Source: Gliomastix tumulicola (taxonomy: Eukaryota > Ascomycota > Sordariomycetes > Hypocreales > Bionectriaceae). From it: 64,000 bases of DNA. How positions within the stretch are numbered: the stretch's first letter is position 1; every line of letters begins with the position of its first letter. The DNA lies in NCBI GenBank assembly GCA_001599755.1, contig BCHX01000001.1, forward strand, positions 1,984,001 through 2,048,000, in the 5' to 3' direction. The position numbers and the translations under genes were made by a program. Under the pieces are notes generated by a model that saw only the letters and a list, made by a program, of their open reading frames with translations, searched no databases and was not told the DNA's origin. Shown here piece after piece: positions 12,583 to 22,345 of the stretch.

Positions 12583-12835
12583 TTACTGTGAACACTCAGA
12601 TAGTGTCATTTTCTCGTCTTTTCTGATAGCAAGAGGCCCGGCATGGTCGCCGTGAAATGCTATCGTCGTGTCCGGGAAGACAGCAACGAGCACTTCATAC
12701 GCCATTATGAGCGAGGCAAGGGACTCGCCGACAAAGTTGCTTTTGTGCCGTCGTCCGAGTAGCCACACCGTTAAACAAACGTTGAGCCATATACACACCC
12801 ACAATGTTTGGACTAATAACGCAAGTATTTATTCG
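12583..12835 (-). pseudogene. Possible second SNF2-helicase scrap (C-terminal lobe)
   Basis: A 73-codon frame includes VGESLASLIMAYEVL followed by FPDTTIAFHGDHAGPLAIRK. The spacing of a hydrophobic strand, FP and HGD resembles motifs IV and Ia of the C-terminal lobe of SNF2 helicases. It lies upstream of the ATPase-lobe remnant on the same strand, so the order is wrong for one intact gene; it may be a second copy or a rearranged piece. The match is weak and another origin is possible. Confidence 0.3.
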
Positions 12836-13789
12836 ACCATGTGCCAACATACTCGACTTTTCTTCCCAGTGACAGTCATGTATCTCCTCCGGCTCAGGTT
12901 TGAACTCACGAGGCCGTTCTAGCCTTGTGCGTGATTCTTACGGTGCGACGTATTTTGTTCTGAATTACATATGGCCCTCGCGTGGCCCGCTCTAATGCAG
13001 TAACGAACGTTTTTAGACATGTCGGCATGAAATCGAACTTATCCAGGGTGACGATCATCAAAGACCGCATCCACGTATTCCCCGACCGTGGGCCATGGGG
13101 TTAAAGGGGCATATTCGGCCCTCTGAGCAAGATCATGAACATACGAAATGGGTTGTTGGACTGGAGCGAGTGGACGTACGTTTCTGCCTGCAGAATTTGA
13201 CCATCCGGTCCCAGGATCGCCGGGTCAATAGCCTCCTTGGCCAATTGAATAAGCTCGTCGGCAATTTCTGCGATGAGGGCTAGTGGAACATGAATATGTT
13301 CTAAATACTCCTGTGACTGGGCTTGGAGGTGGCTAACGAGCTTTAGAGGCAAGCTCGGATGGAGGGCGCCTGATATTCTTTTGTATAAATCGGCGAGCCG
13401 TTTTTTTCATGACACAGTAGGAGTATAGGCATATTAAAGATAGTATGAGAAAGAGAAAGATAAAATGCACAGTGACTATCTTACGGGAGGCAAAGAAGCG
13501 GTTGCAAGTAATCCAATTTCAAGTTGCCATGCAGGTAAGGGAAGAAACAGATGAGACCCCTGCACGCCTTCTTTTCTCGAACGGTCATAACCACAGGCGG
13601 AAATGTTTTTATGGGTACTTGAATATGTGGGTCGCACTTGTCTCCAGGTGCCTGTAGAAAATAGTATTTGCAGCGCTTATTCCTCACTGAGGAAATCATT
13701 AGACTGCAAAAAAAATATCAGGATTGATAGTAGGGCTATGGGAGAGATTAGTATCATAAGTCTAAGTGTTCAGAAAACCCAGGAAACTT
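12836..13789. other. Island DNA, one coding-like frame
   Basis: The minus-strand frame at 13101-13352 (83 codons) has an amphipathic, protein-like composition (LIAEIADELIQLAKEAIDPA) but matches no family I know. The rest shows nothing I can name. Confidence 0.3.
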
Positions 13790-13882
13790 ACGTCTCGCCG
13801 GGATTCGAACCCGGGGCCTCTCGCAATCAAGTGCTTAAGAGTTTTACCCTAAGCGAGAATCATACCACTAGACCACGAGACC
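13790..13882 (-). tRNA. tRNA-Pro (anticodon AGG), with intron
   Basis: Read on the minus strand, the acceptor strands are GGTCTCG and CGAGACG, the D arm begins GGTCTAGTGG, and the anticodon stem CTCGC/GCGAG frames loop TTAGGG...T with anticodon AGG. The T arm is CCGGG TTCGAAT CCCGG. A 21-nt intron (13826-13846) follows position 37, the same place and length as in the copy at 9033 but with different sequence. The 1:72 pair is again G:G. TTTT lies just downstream. Confidence 0.93.
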
Positions 13883-15034
13883 GGTTGATGACTTTCCCTC
13901 CAAAAATTGACAATGTGGGAAAGAGCGACCGGTTGCTCCTTCCCTTCCTGAATAGAACCTCATTTCCTGGACTATACAAAACGAGCATGGAGTTTCAGCA
14001 GTTCATAGGGTATTCTATGAACCCCTTGTATTCTTTTAGTAGATTCTACAGCCTGCGGTTACGGATTTTCTTGATTTCTGCCCTCACATGTAGTCGATGA
14101 AGACCTACTTGCTTGGGCCATACATTTTGGCTGTGTCTGCGGCTCCGTCCTTACTTCAGGCAGAGGCCCGCATCCAGTCCCCGATAATCAGCCGACGATA
14201 GTGGGGCGTCGCCAACCATTTTCTTCAAACCTCCAAAAATTTCACGAGCCTCTCCCCTTCCCTTTCTTTTCCTTTTTCTTCTCACCACGGATCTGTGCCT
14301 GCTGTTCCCTACTCCGTTAGGGTAAACGGCTGTGCAAGCTCGATATCACATGGAACCATCAACCTGCTATGGTGTCACTCCTGTCGACAGGTCCCAGACC
14401 AACGAGGTTCTTCTCCTGCTAACGGGGGGGTTCGCAGGCCTTGGTTTCGTTCCGGCGAAGCCTCGACTTGTGCCCCCGGGGAGGGTGCCAGCGAGACGCT
14501 ATATTCCAAACCCTTTTTCCTAGGCCGTCGGCTTATGCGGTTGGGGCAAACCATAGCAACGCCTACATGCTTTCGAATAATTGTCGCCTTGGAGTGTGGT
14601 GGGAGGGATGTTTGAATGGGGGGAAAGGGCTGGGCTTGAAGAGTTCGATTGAGTTTGGTGATGGGTGCGACGCGTCGTGAGGTTGTGTGATTGCTTCCAC
14701 AGCTACTCGAGAAGCCATGCTGTCGCCTCGCATTGCTCGTAGGATGATGCGCCGTCGTGCTGTGTGATCTGAATCAAATCTCGGGGAAGAATGAAAGCTC
14801 TTCCTACGTATTGGGCCGCACCTAGCGAGACGAGTTGACATGCATGGACTTCACCTCTGCCGAGTGTTGCGAGCTTCCTATCCATCTTACAACATTCACT
14901 GCAATGATCATTACAATCCTGCCATGACACCCAACTCCTGATTATGTTCATTGATTGTATGGGCCAAAGAATCATGCTCTAAATTGTCATGCCTATAGAA
15001 AACACACCCAGGTACCCTGTCCACGCGCATCGAA
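13883..15034. other. Intergenic
   Basis: No gene is supported. The stretch lies between the second tRNA-Pro and the 3' end of sec17. Frames at 14295-14680 and 14563-14975 overlap one another on both strands and look accidental. Confidence 0.5.
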
Positions 15035-16185
15035 TCACGCAAACTCATCCTCGTCGTCCGCCGCCTCGATCGAGTTCTTCACCCGCACCAGGATCGTCGT
15101 CTTCCACTTATCGAGCTTGCTGACCTGGTCGAACTGGAAGAGCTTGTCGGTGAACTGGTCCTGGCTCTTGGCCTCGACGGCCTCGCACAGGTCTGTGAGG
15201 AGGAGGTTCTCGCGCTGGGTAGCAAAGGTGGGGTCCAGCTCGCGGTAGCGCTCGAGGGCGCGCTGGGCGGCGACGAGGTCGCCCGAGGCGAGGTGGCAGA
15301 TGCCAGCCTTGAGGAGGTAGTCCTTGACGCTGTACTTCATGAGGTTGTTGTTGATGGACTGCTCGGCGACCTTTTCGAAGTTGGAGATGGCGCGGTAGTA
15401 GTCTCCCTCCAAGGCAGCTGCCTCGGCGACCTGCGTTTCGTTAGCATGAAAGCGCTGCAGAAAGCAGAGAAATGACATACCTTTAACCAGAGCTTGTTCG
15501 CTAGTCTATTGCCATGAGTTAGCATCTGTGGCCAGCCCGTGTGTGCTCGGGAGATCTTACGCATTCGCATTGTCTCCTTCATACCACCCCGCCGCCGACT
15601 CGTACGCCTCGAGTGCGTTCTTCGGATCGCTGAGCTCCTGCTCGTAGATCTCTCCTATGCTCTCCTTGTGACCGGCCGCCCGACGGAAGTTGCCCTTCTG
15701 GCAGTACCGGTCGATGGAGATGGTTAGGCAGCGGATGGCCGCCTGGGGGTCGTCCTTCCTGTAGGCCTTGAAGGCGTCGACTAGGGTGTTGGCGGCGTCG
15801 TCGGGCTCGTTGAGGTTCTTGGTCTGGATCTGGGCGGCCTCCTCGAAGGCCTTGCCGGCCTCGACGTCTGTGGGTGGTGGATGTTAGCAATGCCCCCCAA
15901 CCGAATGACCTGGGACGGCGTCGTACTCTGCTTCTGCATCTTGAAGGCGTTTGCCGCCTGGATGAACATGTCGGCGGCATTCTGGTACTTCTCTTCCCGT
16001 CCGCCAAAGAAGCTGAAGCCGCCACCAGCTCCCTGGAGCGCTTTCTGGGCCTGCGTGACCGTTAGATCCTGTGCGGTGTCCTCGAGGGGAGAAAGGCGGG
16101 GGAGGGGTAATGAGCTGGGCGCGATGGCGGCCTGCCTAGGCTCGCAACATACCTTCTGGAGAAGCGCACGAGGATCCTGCGCCAT
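15035..16185 (-). CDS. sec17: Alpha-SNAP, vesicle fusion factor Sec17
   Basis: This protein binds SNARE complexes and recruits the ATPase NSF/Sec18 to take them apart after membrane fusion. Exons read from MAQDPRALLQK, then AQKALQGAGGGFSFFGGREE, KYQNAADMFIQAANAFKMQK, and through the TPR-like helical repeats to the acidic end ADDEDEFA. The total is about 292 residues, the normal size. The GGREEKYQNAADMFIQAANAFK block is a family hallmark. At least four introns are present, near 16060-16152, 15870-15928, 15505-15560 and 15430-15510. The start is the ATG at 16185; an in-frame GTG six bases upstream is not needed. The gatC-like gene is divergent, 454 bp away. Confidence 0.95.
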
Positions 16186-16639
16186 GGTCACAGAGCTATT
16201 GGGGGTATCTCGATGTCGTGAAGTGCCGTGAGTAGTGTAGTGGTTGTCGTGGAGCTACGACGGATGTCTCGTGGGGTTGCTAGTGTCTCGACGGAACTGT
16301 AGAGGACACCGTAGCTGGCGACTGTTTGAGCGTGGTTGAAGCTTAGCGTAAACGGCACAAAGACGTGATACAGGCCGAAGGTGAGTGGATAAGAATGTTA
16401 TGCACGGGGATGGTCGCAGACTCGAGACTGGAGTTTCGGACCTGACACTTGGGCAGGCCAGCTTGATGACGCAGAAGGGCACACCAGCCTCGACGCAAGC
16501 CACAGTGGGTCCTTCTTATCGCATATTCTTATCTTATCATATCACGTCGAGCTCTAACATTTCTGCTGTGATTCCATATATTCATTCTATTGCCATCAAC
16601 ATATAATCACACCCAATTCCTCCATCCACACAATTGACC
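16186..16639. promoter_or_regulatory. Shared divergent promoter, sec17 and gatC-like gene
   Basis: This 454 bp gap must carry the promoters of both genes. I see no sharp motif. Confidence 0.4.
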
Positions 16640-17224
16640 ATGTCCATCTGCCCCAGCTGCCGGCTCGCGCTCCGGAGAGGCCTCCCACGCCGCGCTCTCA
16701 CCCCCCAACGACGCACACTCTCAACCGCGCAGACCATACTCTCCAAACCGACCTGGTCCGTCCGCGACTCCCTCCTCTCCACCGACACAGCCTCGCCAGA
16801 CGCGACGACGACGACGACGACCATCACGCCCGCCACCCTCCGCCACCTCCTCCGCCTGTCCGCCTTACCGCCGCCGAGGACGCCCGAGGAGGAGCAGTCG
16901 ATGATCGGGACGCTGCAGAGCCAGCTCCGGTTCGTGCGCGCGGTGCAGGGCGTCGACACCGAGGGCGTGGCGCCGCTGACGGCCGTGCGCGACGAGACGG
17001 AGCAGGGCAACGGGGAGAACACGGTCACGCTCGAGGCGCTGCGGCCGGCGCTGGAGAAGGAGCGGCTCGTGGGGCACTACAAGCGACCGAAGAGGGTCAG
17101 GGAGCCGCGGGACGCTGGCGGGGGGGCTAGCAGGGTCGAGGAGGAGAGGTGGGATGTGCTCGGAACGGCGTCGAGGAAGGCTGGCAAGTTCTTTGTGGTG
17201 CAGAGCAAGACAGAGGGGACATAG
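16640..17224 (+). CDS. GatC-like subunit of mitochondrial Glu-tRNA(Gln) amidotransferase
   Basis: The 194-residue product looks like the fungal mitochondrial GatC-type subunit, which helps GatA and GatB convert Glu-tRNA(Gln) to Gln-tRNA(Gln). The N-terminus is rich in Arg and Ser with no acidic residues, as in a mitochondrial presequence, after an early CPSC motif. The GatC core is seen at about 60-120: LLRLSALPPPRTPEEEQSM, then LQSQLRFVRAVQGVDTEGV and PLTAVRDE. The single exon begins at the first ATG (16640). The family call rests on the core pattern; the C-terminal third is less conserved. Confidence 0.82.
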   Translation: MSICPSCRLALRRGLPRRALTPQRRTLSTAQTILSKPTWSVRDSLLSTDTASPDATTTTTTITPATLRHLLRLSALPPPRTPEEEQSMIGTLQSQLRFVRAVQGVDTEGVAPLTAVRDETEQGNGENTVTLEALRPALEKERLVGHYKRPKRVREPRDAGGGASRVEEERWDVLGTASRKAGKFFVVQSKTEGT

Positions 17225-17364
17225 ATGGCGAGGACATCAAATTCTGCAACACATATAGATTCAGTCGCAAAGCTGCAAATCTGACATGGCAGTCCAATAT
17301 TATTGTCTATCCAGCCGTGAGTGCGTGCGTGCACGCTTCATCAGTCATCAGATATTCATAACCC

Positions 17365-17930
17365 TTAGCTTTTCGACGCCTCCCCTTCAGCCTTTGATTC
17401 CTTGGGTTTCGGTTTCGGCACTCTCTCGTAGGCATTCGGACTCGGTTTCCGCGGCTGGGCGCCGTCCTTGTTCTTCCCTTGCCGTCTTGTCCTCCCGTCG
17501 TGGTTGTGTCCGCATGCGTGGGCCTTGCCTTTCCTATCGGCATCTGTATCTGCCTCGTCGCCCGAGGATGCGTCCGAGTCCGAGGAGGAGGAATCGTCGT
17601 CGCTCGACTCGTCGACCGCCTTGGGTCTGTGATATATGCAGCAGACTATTTGCAGGGTACACAGTCAGTATGCAAGCGGCCACCTGGCTGGTCATGAGAT
17701 CCCTTACCTTTTGAGCTCTTGCGACCGAGTCCCTCGTTGTCCACGACATCCTCTGCCCACTGCACCGACCTGTCGGCAGAGGTTCTCGCGCCTCGCAGAC
17801 GAAGAATCCTCGCAGGCTGTATCGGCGGCGCATCGACGCCCTCGGTGCTGGTCGACGGCTCGGTTGTGGTGACTGTCTGTGACGGCGCTGCCCGTGCGGC
17901 GGGCGCTCGCTGCTCTGGTTGCTGCGACAT
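17365..17930 (-). CDS. ypi1: Type 1 protein phosphatase regulator Ypi1 (inhibitor-3 type)
   Basis: This 167-residue protein is the fungal inhibitor-3/Ypi1, which binds the catalytic subunit of PP1 (Glc7), mainly in the nucleus. The signature VQWAEDVVDNEGLGRKSSKV followed by CCIYHRP is complete once the intron 17646-17707 is removed; the exon junction falls inside the signature. VQW is the RVxF-type docking site. After it come an acidic Ser/Asp run (about 95-115) and a basic, Lys-rich tail. Low complexity and expected disorder fit this family. The start is the ATG at 17930. Confidence 0.92.
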
Positions 17931-18515
17931 GGCGATCTGACCCCTTCAGGTTCCAATCAAGTGGCCCAAAGAATGCGTGTGCGCACAGGACTGTAGGTGC
18001 GATTCGTTGAGGTTCGCGAGGGTCCGAAGAGGTGGGACGACTCGACTCGTGGGGTGATTGCTGTCCCGCCCGATTCTATTTTGAGTCGTTCGTCAACGAA
18101 GGAATCTATGAGGAGTCTAGGTCCGGAAACGAATGAAAGAAAAAAGAGAAGAAAAAAGGGTCGTGAGAATTGATGGGAATTTGTTGTAGGGTGGAAGATT
18201 TGTTGATCTTGGGCTCGAAGAGACCCGACAAAGTCATTTGTCATGTGCTTGTGGCTGGCCGTCATTGATTCGTGGTGGGGGCGGAGACTCCCAATTCCAA
18301 GCGGCCGGATTCCGTCCTCGGCATGTTCATAGAATCAGGAACAGCACAGGCATTTGATTCAGTCGTATTAGTTTCTTATTAGGCTTGTCGTCATGGTCAT
18401 TATATGATTTACAGTTATTTTACAGCGACGGCAATATTATCCAAAATTGTGCGCCTCCTCATCCTGTCTGTGCGAAGGGCTGCCGTCTCACAATCGGCAA
18501 GTGGTCGTGTGAGAC
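17931..18515. other. Intergenic, ypi1 promoter and gep3 3' flank
   Basis: No gene is seen. The stretch has A-rich tracts near 18135-18160. Confidence 0.5.
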
Positions 18516-20726
18516 TCAGGCACGGTCCCCGACTGCCCTCTTCTCCAGCTTCGCATTCTTCTTCTGGCCCTTCATAGATTTCCTCGGACGACTCCTCAAA
18601 TGCTCCGGCTTCACCAGCGGCTTGTTGTTGAGCCACCCCTGAAGCGGCCGCCTAGAGCCAACGAAGCGCCCTTCCGGGGAGTACACATCGACTTCCGGCC
18701 ACACGGGCTCCAGCACCATTTCTTGCTCTGGTGCTGGTTGCGAGTTGGCATCCCTTCTCTGGTGCATCATATCTGCGAATGGATCACTGGACTTTTCCCT
18801 TGCAGCCACAGGATTGCGTGCCACGGGGCGCTCCGACAGCTTGAGGCTCTTCGCTCGGACCTGCGCGACGATTTCGACGTATCCAACCCCCTCAATGAGG
18901 ATGTCCACTGACAGAACACGGAAAGGGAGGTTGTCGACCTTCATGCCCACCGCATTCTTCCTGGTGAGCGGACCGGCTCTGCTCTTCGTGACGTCGTGCC
19001 GCAGTTGGAAAGTGCCCGCGTGCTTCATCTTCTCGCCTGTGCCCTCCAAGGCGATGCTCTCCACGCCCGCGGATTCCCTACTCTGAAGCTGGAACTCTTC
19101 CGCCTTGGCCGCACTGGTGAGATGCTCCTCGAGCGGCGTGAAGTTGTACATGAGGAAGTTGACCCTTGAGTCCCGCGGGGTAATTCTGATGAGTCCGCCG
19201 CCGAGGATAAGCGACTTTGAGGGCTGGACTGAGATCTGCTCCGGGACGACCCTGCTCTTCATCACCAGGGACTGCCTGTGCTCCGGCTTGACAAAGAGCT
19301 CGAGATCGCTGCGAGCCAAACCGGGCAGATCGATGAGCTCGCCCTTGCCATTGCCAAAGGGGATCCGGATGGGCGATGCGGTCGTGCCCGGGAGGGCCGA
19401 CACCATGGGCATGGGCGGATACTGCCTCAGAGGCTGGGCAGGGGGCAGTAGACCTCCCTCATCCAGGTCTTCCCATTCCTCGTCCTTGCCCTCGGTCTCC
19501 TTAGTTGCCAAGTCTCGGGGGTACATGGACATCTGCACCTCGCGCGTCTTGTCCATGTCAACCATGCGTCCCTTTGGATAGACCGCCTCGAACAGTTGGC
19601 TCTTCCCCACATTCACCTTGCCAATCATCCAGCCGGCACCGCCTCTTCGCCAGATATCCTCCTTGACTGGCTTCGTCCACCACCCACGCTTCGCGCTCAC
19701 ACAGCGGAGGTTGCCCAGCCGGATACGACTACCAACCCTCCCGAGGGCCTCCCGCAGCACCTCGCGCAGGTACGGCATCAGAGCATCGACCTTCTCCTTC
19801 GTCGGCCCCAGGAGGTCCCCGCGGGTAATGATGAAGCTCATCTCGATCTGCCGGTCGTGCATGTACTTTCCGGAGCGCGACCGCCGGTTGCGGGTTCGTA
19901 GGGGAATGTCGCCCAGCAGAACGTGGAGTCGCGGGATGAGTGACATGGGGAAGTCGGCGGCGTCGATGACATGGTAGATGTGGTTGTACTTGTATGGTGA
20001 CTCTTCGATCGTTTCGCGTAGGGACTCGACGGTTGGGTGGTGCATAGTGATGCTGGAGGTGGCTCCATGGTGGGTGAGATCATGGCACCTGTCGCAAACC
20101 GGTTCCTGGTCTGAGGTTGCTAAAGAGAGGTCAGCGTCTACTTCCATCTTGTAGACAACTCCAAAACGGAGGCGCAAAGAAATGTAGGGCCTCGTCACTG
20201 TACCTGTTTGCGGTGCTGGGGCTTCCGTCGCAAGCAACGAGGCAGGATCCAGGCCAAGGGACTCGAGTTTGCCAACATCTAGACTTTCCAATGCCTTGGC
20301 CACGACATCAGCCTCCTTTGCCGCCTGGACCTCTGATCTTGGCTCCCTGGGTTCCAGCCAGCTCTTGACTCGCTTGCTCTGCAGGCTAAAGTAGCCAAAC
20401 TGGTCGGGGTCGCCTGTCTGAGTGTAGGCGCCACATCCGCTGCAGTTCGAAGGCAGTTTCCGATCCGGGCTCTTCTCGGGCTCCTGAGCCAGCAGCGGCG
20501 AATCCACAGGGTCGACGGAGGTGCCAAGAGCGTCCGAGTGAAACCGTCGGCTGCGACTGGGAAAGCTGTCTACCGCTGGGCGGGCAGCGCGCAAGAGTCT
20601 CGCTCCGAGGCCATGGTTCGTAGCCGCGAGTGAAGGACAGAGAAAGAGAGGGACCGAGTTCGAAGGCGGCAGGTCACCTATCCGGAGCGCCCTATTCAGC
20701 CACCGAGCTGACGCCGCACGATGCAT
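18516..20726 (-). CDS. gep3: Circularly permuted mitochondrial GTPase Gep3 (YqeH family)
   Basis: The product belongs to the YqeH-type circularly permuted GTPases; yeast Gep3/Mtg3 acts in assembly of the mitochondrial small ribosomal subunit. An Arg/Ser-rich N-terminus fits import. A treble-clef zinc finger has CSGCGAYTQ near residue 94 and CDRCHDLTHH near 205. The permuted G motifs follow: ITRGDLLGP (G4 equivalent, normally NKxD), GKVNVGKSQL (G1), LPGTTASPI (G2) and LIDLPGL (G3). The frame is open through 736 codons, but an 84-nt in-frame intron (20120-20203, GTACAG...TTTAG) probably lies just before the second zinc pair, giving 708 residues. It is divergent from mrp49, also a mitoribosome gene. 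Confidence 0.9.
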   Translation of the reverse strand: MHRAASARWLNRALRIGDLPPSNSVPLFLCPSLAATNHGLGARLLRAARPAVDSFPSRSRRFHSDALGTSVDPVDSPLLAQEPEKSPDRKLPSNCSGCGAYTQTGDPDQFGYFSLQSKRVKSWLEPREPRSEVQAAKEADVVAKALESLDVGKLESLGLDPASLLATEAPAPQTGTVTRPYISLRLRFGVVYKMEVDADLSLATSDQEPVCDRCHDLTHHGATSSITMHHPTVESLRETIEESPYKYNHIYHVIDAADFPMSLIPRLHVLLGDIPLRTRNRRSRSGKYMHDRQIEMSFIITRGDLLGPTKEKVDALMPYLREVLREALGRVGSRIRLGNLRCVSAKRGWWTKPVKEDIWRRGGAGWMIGKVNVGKSQLFEAVYPKGRMVDMDKTREVQMSMYPRDLATKETEGKDEEWEDLDEGGLLPPAQPLRQYPPMPMVSALPGTTASPIRIPFGNGKGELIDLPGLARSDLELFVKPEHRQSLVMKSRVVPEQISVQPSKSLILGGGLIRITPRDSRVNFLMYNFTPLEEHLTSAAKAEEFQLQSRESAGVESIALEGTGEKMKHAGTFQLRHDVTKSRAGPLTRKNAVGMKVDNLPFRVLSVDILIEGVGYVEIVAQVRAKSLKLSERPVARNPVAAREKSSDPFADMMHQRRDANSQPAPEQEMVLEPVWPEVDVYSPEGRFVGSRRPLQGWLNNKPLVKPEHLRSRPRKSMKGQKKNAKLEKRAVGDRA

Positions 20727-21092
20727 CCTTCAGACTGTCAAGTTGTTGCTCGTAGCTTGTCGCATGTGAAGCAGGAAAAGATAAAAAAAAAAAAAAAAAA
20801 AGTTGCCGTCGCGTGCACCTATCCATCTGAAGAAATTCAAGGTCCAACCCGCGTTAGTGCCTCCACTTACCGGTAAATTCGACCAGGCCCCCACTGAAGA
20901 CCCCTGGAATCCAGCACTCTCAGTGAACGCTGCAGCGAATCATTGGCCCGCCGGGGCTGCCAGACGCCGGCCGCCGCGAGTGGGGCTCCATCTCCAGAAA
21001 CACGCGACGACGGAAAGCTCAACCTCATTTTTTTTCTTCCTTGGGCGGAAGCATATATCAAGTCGGTCACAGTCTGGCCATCACACGCAGCC
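20727..21092. promoter_or_regulatory. Shared divergent promoter, gep3 and mrp49
   Basis: The 366 bp gap contains a run of 19 A (20783-20801) near the gep3 side and a T tract near 21028-21036, each likely to keep nucleosomes off. Both genes act in the mitochondrial ribosome. Confidence 0.5.
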
Positions 21093-21895
21093 ATGAGGAC
21101 GCTAGGGATCCGGTGGAATAAAACGAGACAAGTGAGTTGACCTTCCCCTTGAGGTCGGTGCTCCCCAATTGCGTTGCTAACCTCTGGTCCAGGCTGTAAG
21201 CGATCCCAACCCTCAGACATCCCCTCGAACGAGAACTCCGTCACTCACTGCTCATGATAGCTCATCAACCTCAAATGCGGCCCCGGCGCGGCAGTCATCC
21301 CCCCTGAGGTGACGCGCATCCATCTCGACTTCGCCACGTCCTTCAACAATGGCCACATGGGACCCAGGTGCGTCTACACACCCCCTACAAGAGAACGAAG
21401 ACAACTAGGTCATTGACACGCTCTCCCCTGTGCAGGAAATTCTGGAAGGAGATGCTCCCCCGCCTCAAGTACCACAACCCGCATATCCCCATGATTGTCA
21501 ACCGCCACCGCGACAACGCCCGCAGCCCCGTCATGACGGTATACCTCCGCCAGTCCTCCGGCGACGCCGCGGCGCCCGCCCCCGTCCAGCCCCCGTCCTC
21601 GTGGTCGGACCTTAGCAAGGCCCAGCCGCCGGCCGCCAACGAGCGCACAGTCACCATCAACATGAAAGACCGACACTCGTCCCAGATCCTAGAGCTCCTG
21701 GTCGCCGAGACGAGGGCCGTGCCGCTCACGCCCACGCCCGAGGAGGTCAAGGAGATGCAGTCACTGAAGCAGCTGGGCGAGCAGTCCAAGAAGGACCAGG
21801 AGCGCGTGCTGTCGGATAGGATGGAGAAGAAGAGAGAGGAGGACATGCTCAAGAGGGCTCGTGCTGCTGGAGGGTTGGGTGATGCGGAGGACTAA
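21093..21895 (+). CDS. mrp49: Mitochondrial large-subunit ribosomal protein Mrp49 (mL61)
   Basis: The protein has the L51/S25/CI-B8 thioredoxin-like domain of Mrp49. Three exons are clear: 21093-21131 (MRTLGIRWNKTRQ), 21261-21367 (LINLKCGPGAAVIPPEVTRI, ending HMGPR) and 21436-21895. The domain spans roughly residues 14-115, with KFWKEMLPRLKYHNPHIPM as its recognisable core. The tail is charged and helical. The first exon is only 39 nt, so a search for long open frames misses the true N-terminus. Confidence 0.92.
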
Positions 21896-22345
21896 GAAAC
21901 GTCCAAGCACCAGGATGTTGTATCATATTACTTACTATATCAACCAGCCACGCTTGTACTCTAGGCCATGTCTGGCCGTGTATAATTTACTGTTTTTGGC
22001 GCCCTGAGACTAGGAGGAACTTTTAAATAATCGAGATTTATGCCAACTACGTGGAATCACCCGAGATTACGAAGACTGAAGGGACACAGTAACATATTAG
22101 ATGTACGACGGCCCTGTCTAGTATAACATAGTACATTCAGCGCTCGTTAGCATCTAGCTTGTGCCTAGGTATAATTCGCTCGTGTTGCGCATGTTCTCTC
22201 ACGCTGTCCACGCTGGCTCGGCTTCTGGCGCCTCGCAGGCTGGTGGCACCCCAAAAGAAAGCAATCTCATGCAGGACTCCCCCAAGAGCCACGTCCATTG
22301 GCAAATCAGAGAATATAGCGATGTTTAGCCTGCCCGAAAACATAC
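21896..22345. other. Intergenic, convergent 3' flanks
   Basis: The region carries the 3' ends of mrp49 and the HECT ligase gene, AT-rich with TATAAT-like patches; no gene is seen. Confidence 0.5.
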
